NCBI RefSeq assembly: GCF_033097365.1
Contig: NZ_AP028461.1
Span: forward strand, 10,071,501-10,135,500
Origin: Actinoplanes sichuanensis
GTDB lineage: Bacteria; Actinomycetota; Actinomycetes; Mycobacteriales; Micromonosporaceae
Direction: 5' to 3'
DNA: 64,000 nt
Shown: one piece after another, positions 60,895-64,000 of the stretch
Numbering within the stretch: the stretch's first letter is position 1
Layout of the letters: each line of letters opens with the position of its first letter
Notes under the pieces: model-generated
Database searches by the model: none
Seen by the model: the letters and a program-made list of their open reading frames with translations, nothing else
Told to the model about the DNA's origin: nothing
Position numbers and translations under genes: made by a program

Positions 60895-61704
60895 GTGACT
60901 TCCCGCGTACCCGTGCTTCTCTCCAGCTCCTCGGTCTTCCCGGAGCCGACGGCGGCGGCGTTCGAGATGGCGGCCACCGTCGGCTACGACGGCCTCGAGG
61001 TCATGGTGTGGACCGACGCCGTCAGCCAGGACGCCGGCGCTCTCAAGGGACTGGCCGATCACTACGGCGTCCCGGTGCTGTCGGTGCACGCCCCCTGTCT
61101 GCTGGTGACCCAGCGGGTGTGGAGCTCCGACCCCTGGGAGCGACTGACCCGGGCCGCCCAGCTCGCCGAGTCCCTCGGTGCGCCGACCGTGGTGGTGCAT
61201 CCGCCGTTCCGCTGGCAGGGCGACTATGCCCGCAACTTCGCCGAGGGCCTGACCAAGGTCCGCGGCCGGCATCCGGACCTGACCTTCGCGGTGGAGAACA
61301 TGTTCCCGGTCAAGATGGCCGGCCGCTGGGTGGTGCCCTACAACCCCGGCTGGGATCCGACCGAGACCGGCTTCGACGCGTACACGCTGGATCTGTCGCA
61401 CTGTGCGGCCTCGCGCATCGACGCGCTGGAGATGGCCGACCGGATGGGCACCGGCCTGCGGCACGTCCATCTCGGCGACGGCACCGGCGAGGGCCGTGAC
61501 GAGCACCTGGTGCCCGGGCGTGGCAATCAGCCGTGCGCCGAGCTGCTGAGGTCACTGGCCGGGCGCGGGTTCACCGGATCGGTCGCCCTGGAGATCAACA
61601 CGCGAAAGGCGGCGAGCCGCCCGGCCCGCGAGGCCGATCTCCGCGAGGCCCTGGAGTTCGCCCGTCGTCATCTGGAGCCGAGCCCGGCCGTCACGCAGGG
61701 GTGA
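60895..61704 (+). CDS. Sugar phosphate isomerase/epimerase-like TIM barrel protein
   Basis: 269 aa from GTG 60895; TACGCT ends 8 nt before it, so the mRNA may be leaderless, and the long open frame upstream is rejected. Xylose-isomerase-like TIM barrel of AP_endonuc_2 type: FEMAATVGYDGLEVMVWTD, VLSVHAP, VVVHPPFRWQGDYA, FAVENMFP, LDLSHCAAS, HVHLGDGTGEGRDEHLVPGRG, ALEIN. Metal ligands Glu/Asp/His are in place. Substrate unknown. Confidence 0.85.
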   Translation: MTSRVPVLLSSSSVFPEPTAAAFEMAATVGYDGLEVMVWTDAVSQDAGALKGLADHYGVPVLSVHAPCLLVTQRVWSSDPWERLTRAAQLAESLGAPTVVVHPPFRWQGDYARNFAEGLTKVRGRHPDLTFAVENMFPVKMAGRWVVPYNPGWDPTETGFDAYTLDLSHCAASRIDALEMADRMGTGLRHVHLGDGTGEGRDEHLVPGRGNQPCAELLRSLAGRGFTGSVALEINTRKAASRPAREADLREALEFARRHLEPSPAVTQG

Positions 61705-62230
61705 GATCCGCCGCCGCGCGCTTGCGGGCCCGATGTGCGGCGACGTGCGACCGGGTGGCGCAGCGCTCCGAGCAGAACCGGCGGCAGTTGTTCGACGACG
61801 TGTCCAGGTAGACGTTGCCGCACCGCTCGTCGGCGCAGATGCCGAAGCGGGCGCTCCCGTACTCACAGAGCCAGACCGACAGGCCCCAGACCGCTCCGGC
61901 CAGGTACTCGGCGCTGACCGAGGACCCTCGGCTGGTCACGTGCATGTGCCAGTCGCTGGCGTCGTGCCCGGAGATGCGTGGCTGCACCGGATAGGCCTCC
62001 AGCAGGCCGTTCAGCTCGCGCACCGCCTCACCGTCCTGCCCGGAGGTGCCGAACTCGAAGACCTCCCGCAGTCGCCGCTGCGCGCGGCGGAACGGGGCCA
62101 GGTCCTTCTCGGTGACCTGGTCGCGCATGTATTCCTGCTCGCCGCTGAACAGGGCCCGCAGTCCGGCGAGATCGTCCAGACCTGCGTTGACGAGGTCTAT
62201 CGCCGTACGGGCGTACGCATCGAAGTTCAC
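61691..62230 (-). CDS. CGNR zinc-finger protein
   Basis: 179 aa from GTG 62230, where TACCGT serves as likely leaderless -10; the longer ATG start adds 12 residues. C-terminal CGNR finger: CADERCGNVYLDTSSNNCRRFCSERCATRSHVAAHRARK. The N-terminal ABATE domain (about 1-120) is usual. Possibly a transcription factor. Its end overlaps the TIM-barrel gene end by 14 bp (convergent). Confidence 0.88.
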   Translation of the reverse strand: MNFDAYARTAIDLVNAGLDDLAGLRALFSGEQEYMRDQVTEKDLAPFRRAQRRLREVFEFGTSGQDGEAVRELNGLLEAYPVQPRISGHDASDWHMHVTSRGSSVSAEYLAGAVWGLSVWLCEYGSARFGICADERCGNVYLDTSSNNCRRFCSERCATRSHVAAHRARKRAAADLTPA

Positions 62231-62315
62231 CCGACAACGGTAGCCGCACCTGACCCGATGGGGCACGTATGTGTTGCCCGGGTTCCGTGCCAGGTCCGGA
62301 CGTTACGCTCGGCGC

Positions 62316-63236
62316 ATGCTCCGTACCCTGTTTCTCGCCGCGGCCGGATCCGCCCGGCTCGGCCGGCTGGTCGAGTCGGCCCCCGTCAGCCGGGGGATCG
62401 TGCAGCGCTTCGTCGCCGGGCCGAGTGCCGACGAGGTTCTGCTGGTCAGCCGCCGACTCGCCGATGACGGCCTGGCGGTCAGCCTCGACCATCTGAGCGA
62501 GGAGACCCGGACGATAGAGCAGGCGGTGGCCACCCGCGACGAGTATGTCGCGGTGCTCGGCCGGCTCACCGGCGCCGGGCTGACGCCGGCGGTCGAGGTC
62601 AGCGTCCGGCTCTCGGCCCTCGGCCAGCGGATCGACGAGAAATTGGCGTACGAGCACGCGCGCGCGATCTGTGCCGCGGCTGCCGAGGCGGGCACCACGG
62701 TGACGCTGGACGCCGAGGATCACAGCACCACCGACGCGACCCTGGAGACCCTGGTCGAGCTGCGCCGCGACTTCCCGTCCACCGGGGCGGCCCTGCAGGC
62801 CCATCTGCGGCGTACCGAGGGGGACTGCCGTGAGCTGGCGACGGCCGGTTCCCGGGTGCGGCTGTGCAAGGGCGCCTACGCCGAGCCGGAGTCGGTGGCG
62901 TTCCAGTCCGCGCTGGACGTCGACAAGTCGTTCGTCCGCTGCCTGAACATCCTGATGGCCGGGGAGGGCTACCCGATGGTGGCGACCCACGACGTCCGGC
63001 TGATCGCGATCGCCGAGGACCGGGCCCGCTGGTTCGACCGGGCCACCACGGAGTACGAGTTCCAGATGCTCTACGGGGTGCGCCCGGAGGAGCAGTCCCG
63101 GCTGGCCGGCAGCGGGCACACGGTCCGGGTCCACCTGCCCTACGGCGAGGAGTGGTATCCGCATCTGATGCGCCGCCTCGCCGAGCGCCCGGCGAACGTC
63201 GGTTTCATGGCACGAGCCGTAGCTTCTCGGAAATAA
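62316..63236 (+). CDS. Proline dehydrogenase
   Basis: 306 aa from ATG 62316, with TACGCT at 62304-62309 giving a probable leaderless start. TIM-barrel PRODH: VSVRLSALGQ, TLDAEDHSTTDATL, VRLCKGAYAEPE, MVATHD, EFQMLYGVR. FAD-dependent oxidation of proline to pyrroline-5-carboxylate. Stand-alone enzyme, not fused as in PutA. Confidence 0.93.
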   Translation: MLRTLFLAAAGSARLGRLVESAPVSRGIVQRFVAGPSADEVLLVSRRLADDGLAVSLDHLSEETRTIEQAVATRDEYVAVLGRLTGAGLTPAVEVSVRLSALGQRIDEKLAYEHARAICAAAAEAGTTVTLDAEDHSTTDATLETLVELRRDFPSTGAALQAHLRRTEGDCRELATAGSRVRLCKGAYAEPESVAFQSALDVDKSFVRCLNILMAGEGYPMVATHDVRLIAIAEDRARWFDRATTEYEFQMLYGVRPEEQSRLAGSGHTVRVHLPYGEEWYPHLMRRLAERPANVGFMARAVASRK

Positions 63237-63420
63237 CGGGCGATATCACCACGGATCCGGCGTGTCGGGCTTGACTTTTTCTGGGCATTTCACGGAACGT
63301 ATCGCGTTGGTCACAGCCGTATCGATACCGTTCTGATGACACGCACGTCATCCCCGCGGACTTCCGGGACCCTCCGGCCGCTACCGCCGCGGAGGATTGC
63401 GAAAGGATCGGTGCGACGCG

Positions 63421-63633
63421 ATGACGGGTCCAGCCCAGACCGAGGAACGCCTCTCGGAGGTTCGTTTCCTGACCGTGGCCGAGGTGGCCGCGCTCATGCG
63501 GGTTTCCAAGATGACCGTCTACCGGCTCGTGCACGGCGGTGATCTCACAGCTGTCCGGGTCGGTCGTTCGTTCCGGGTGCCCGAGCACGCGGTACACGAG
63601 TATCTGCGTGGTGCTTTCTCACAGAGCGCCTGA
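63421..63633 (+). CDS. bldC: BldC-like helix-turn-helix protein
   Basis: 70 aa from ATG 63421. [52 protein letters not shown] is the MerR-like/excisionase-type winged helix of BldC, a developmental regulator in sporulating actinobacteria that binds direct repeats cooperatively. The upstream 184 bp contain a GTATCGATAC palindrome (63319-63328). In a sporangium-forming organism it may guide entry into sporulation. Confidence 0.85.
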   Translation: MTGPAQTEERLSEVRFLTVAEVAALMRVSKMTVYRLVHGGDLTAVRVGRSFRVPEHAVHEYLRGAFSQSA

Positions 63634-63796
63634 CTCCCGGGGCCGTGTTGGCCCGGCTGGGGCATGCCGGTACGCTGGACCGGTTGGTTCCCGGGTCCAC
63701 GCGTGCCGTTCAGTTGGCGCCGCTGCTCCGGGCGCCGTCCCAGTCCGGTCCCGGCCGCGTGCCGGGCCACCCACATGGTTTCGAGAGGCTTTTCGT

Positions 63797-63898
63797 ATGG
63801 GCTCCGTGGTCAAGAAGCGCCGCAAGCGTATGGCGAAGAAGAAGCACCGCAAGCTGCTGCGCAAGACCCGCGTCCAGCGTCGCCGTCTCGGCAAGTGA
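63797..63898 (+). CDS. Very small basic ribosomal-type protein (bS22/AURKAIP1-like)
   Basis: 33 aa, [17 protein letters not shown] then [16 protein letters not shown]. More than half of the residues are Lys or Arg. This is the AURKAIP1/COX24-type protein found in mycobacterial-type 30S subunits (bS22). It follows bldC as in many actinobacteria. GAGAGG precedes the ATG. Confidence 0.92.
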   Translation: MGSVVKKRRKRMAKKKHRKLLRKTRVQRRRLGK

Positions 63899-63977
63899 TC
63901 GTCGGCCGGGCTGACAGTCCGGCCACCGACGGCACTTGCCTACTGATCGAGGCCGCGCATCGAAGGGTGCCCCCGTG

Positions 63978-64000
63978 GTGACCTCACCGCCCAGCGTTGT
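63978..64000 (+). CDS. Possible start of next gene (cut by window edge)
   Basis: A GTG at 63978 (or 63975) opens VTSPPSVV and runs to the edge. In related genomes an NAD-dependent epimerase follows the bS22 gene, but eight codons prove nothing. Confidence 0.3.

Noticed and set aside
63319..63328. GTATCGATAC palindrome upstream of the bldC-like gene
   Set aside because: Only 10 bp with no flanking symmetry; expected by chance at this scale.

Overview
The window is very GC-rich actinobacterial DNA. It most likely comes from Actinoplanes or a close relative in the Micromonosporaceae, a group with flagellated sporangiospores. Four things point there: a complete-looking Gram-positive flagellar and chemotaxis locus in a high-GC genome; an orphan OmpR-type regulator beside that locus in the position I remember for tcrA of Actinoplanes missouriensis; a mycothiol glycosyltransferase (mshA) beside ybjN and gpmA/phoU/senX3/regX3; and several genes that look leaderless. 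This assignment is an inference, because no rRNA or marker comparison could be run.

Layout. 1-5300: the end of a macro-domain protein, a beta-glucosidase/LacI pair with a LacI-type operator, a DinB-like protein, murB and a secreted CAP protein. 5607-13805: the tcrA-like regulator, then a tightly coupled chemotaxis operon (cheA, cheW, unknown, cheB, cheR, cheY, cheX, cheY, unknown). 13949-27439 (plus): flgD-flgE, flbD-motA-motB-fliL, and fliM-fliN-fliO-fliP-fliR-flhB-flhA-flhF-like-small membrane protein. 27480-41030 (minus, read from the right): fliC, fliD-fliS-fliT-like, flgB-flgC-fliE-fliF-fliG-fliH-fliI, then fliJ-peptidoglycan hydrolase-fliK. 41278-44975 (plus): flgN-flgK-flgL-fliW-csrA. 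45140-53753: a PHP protein, an SRPBCC protein, a PAS histidine kinase, a zinc-ribbon protein, a subtilase, a receiver protein, a methyltransferase-like protein, an SDR and mshA. 53747-64000: ybjN, a gene-poor AT-richer stretch, an MFS transporter, gpmA, phoU, senX3-regX3, a Cys-rich protein, a TIM-barrel protein, a CGNR protein, proline dehydrogenase, a bldC-like gene and the tiny bS22/AURKAIP1-type protein.

How it works together. Reading upstream of every flagellar transcription unit I find the same sigma-28 (FliA)-type promoter, CTCA-N16/17-GCCGA, nine times. Three units (flgB, flbD, fliD) also carry a 7-4-7 direct repeat placed exactly 7 nt upstream of the -35 element, resembling the TcrA box as I remember it. 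Most units are closed by a strong hairpin just before the next promoter. The locus thus looks like a two-tier regulon (TcrA-like activator plus FliA-type sigma factor, with CsrA/FliW downstream) that assembles a motile-spore flagellum.

Oddities are concentrated in the export apparatus and switch: no fliQ between fliP and fliR, no flgF/flgG rod genes, FlhB with NPVH instead of NPTH, an FlhF-like protein without a P-loop, FliM without the CheY-binding peptide, CheA with two short GspE/MshEN-like repeats where P2 is expected, and two unrecognised proteins translationally embedded in the che operon.
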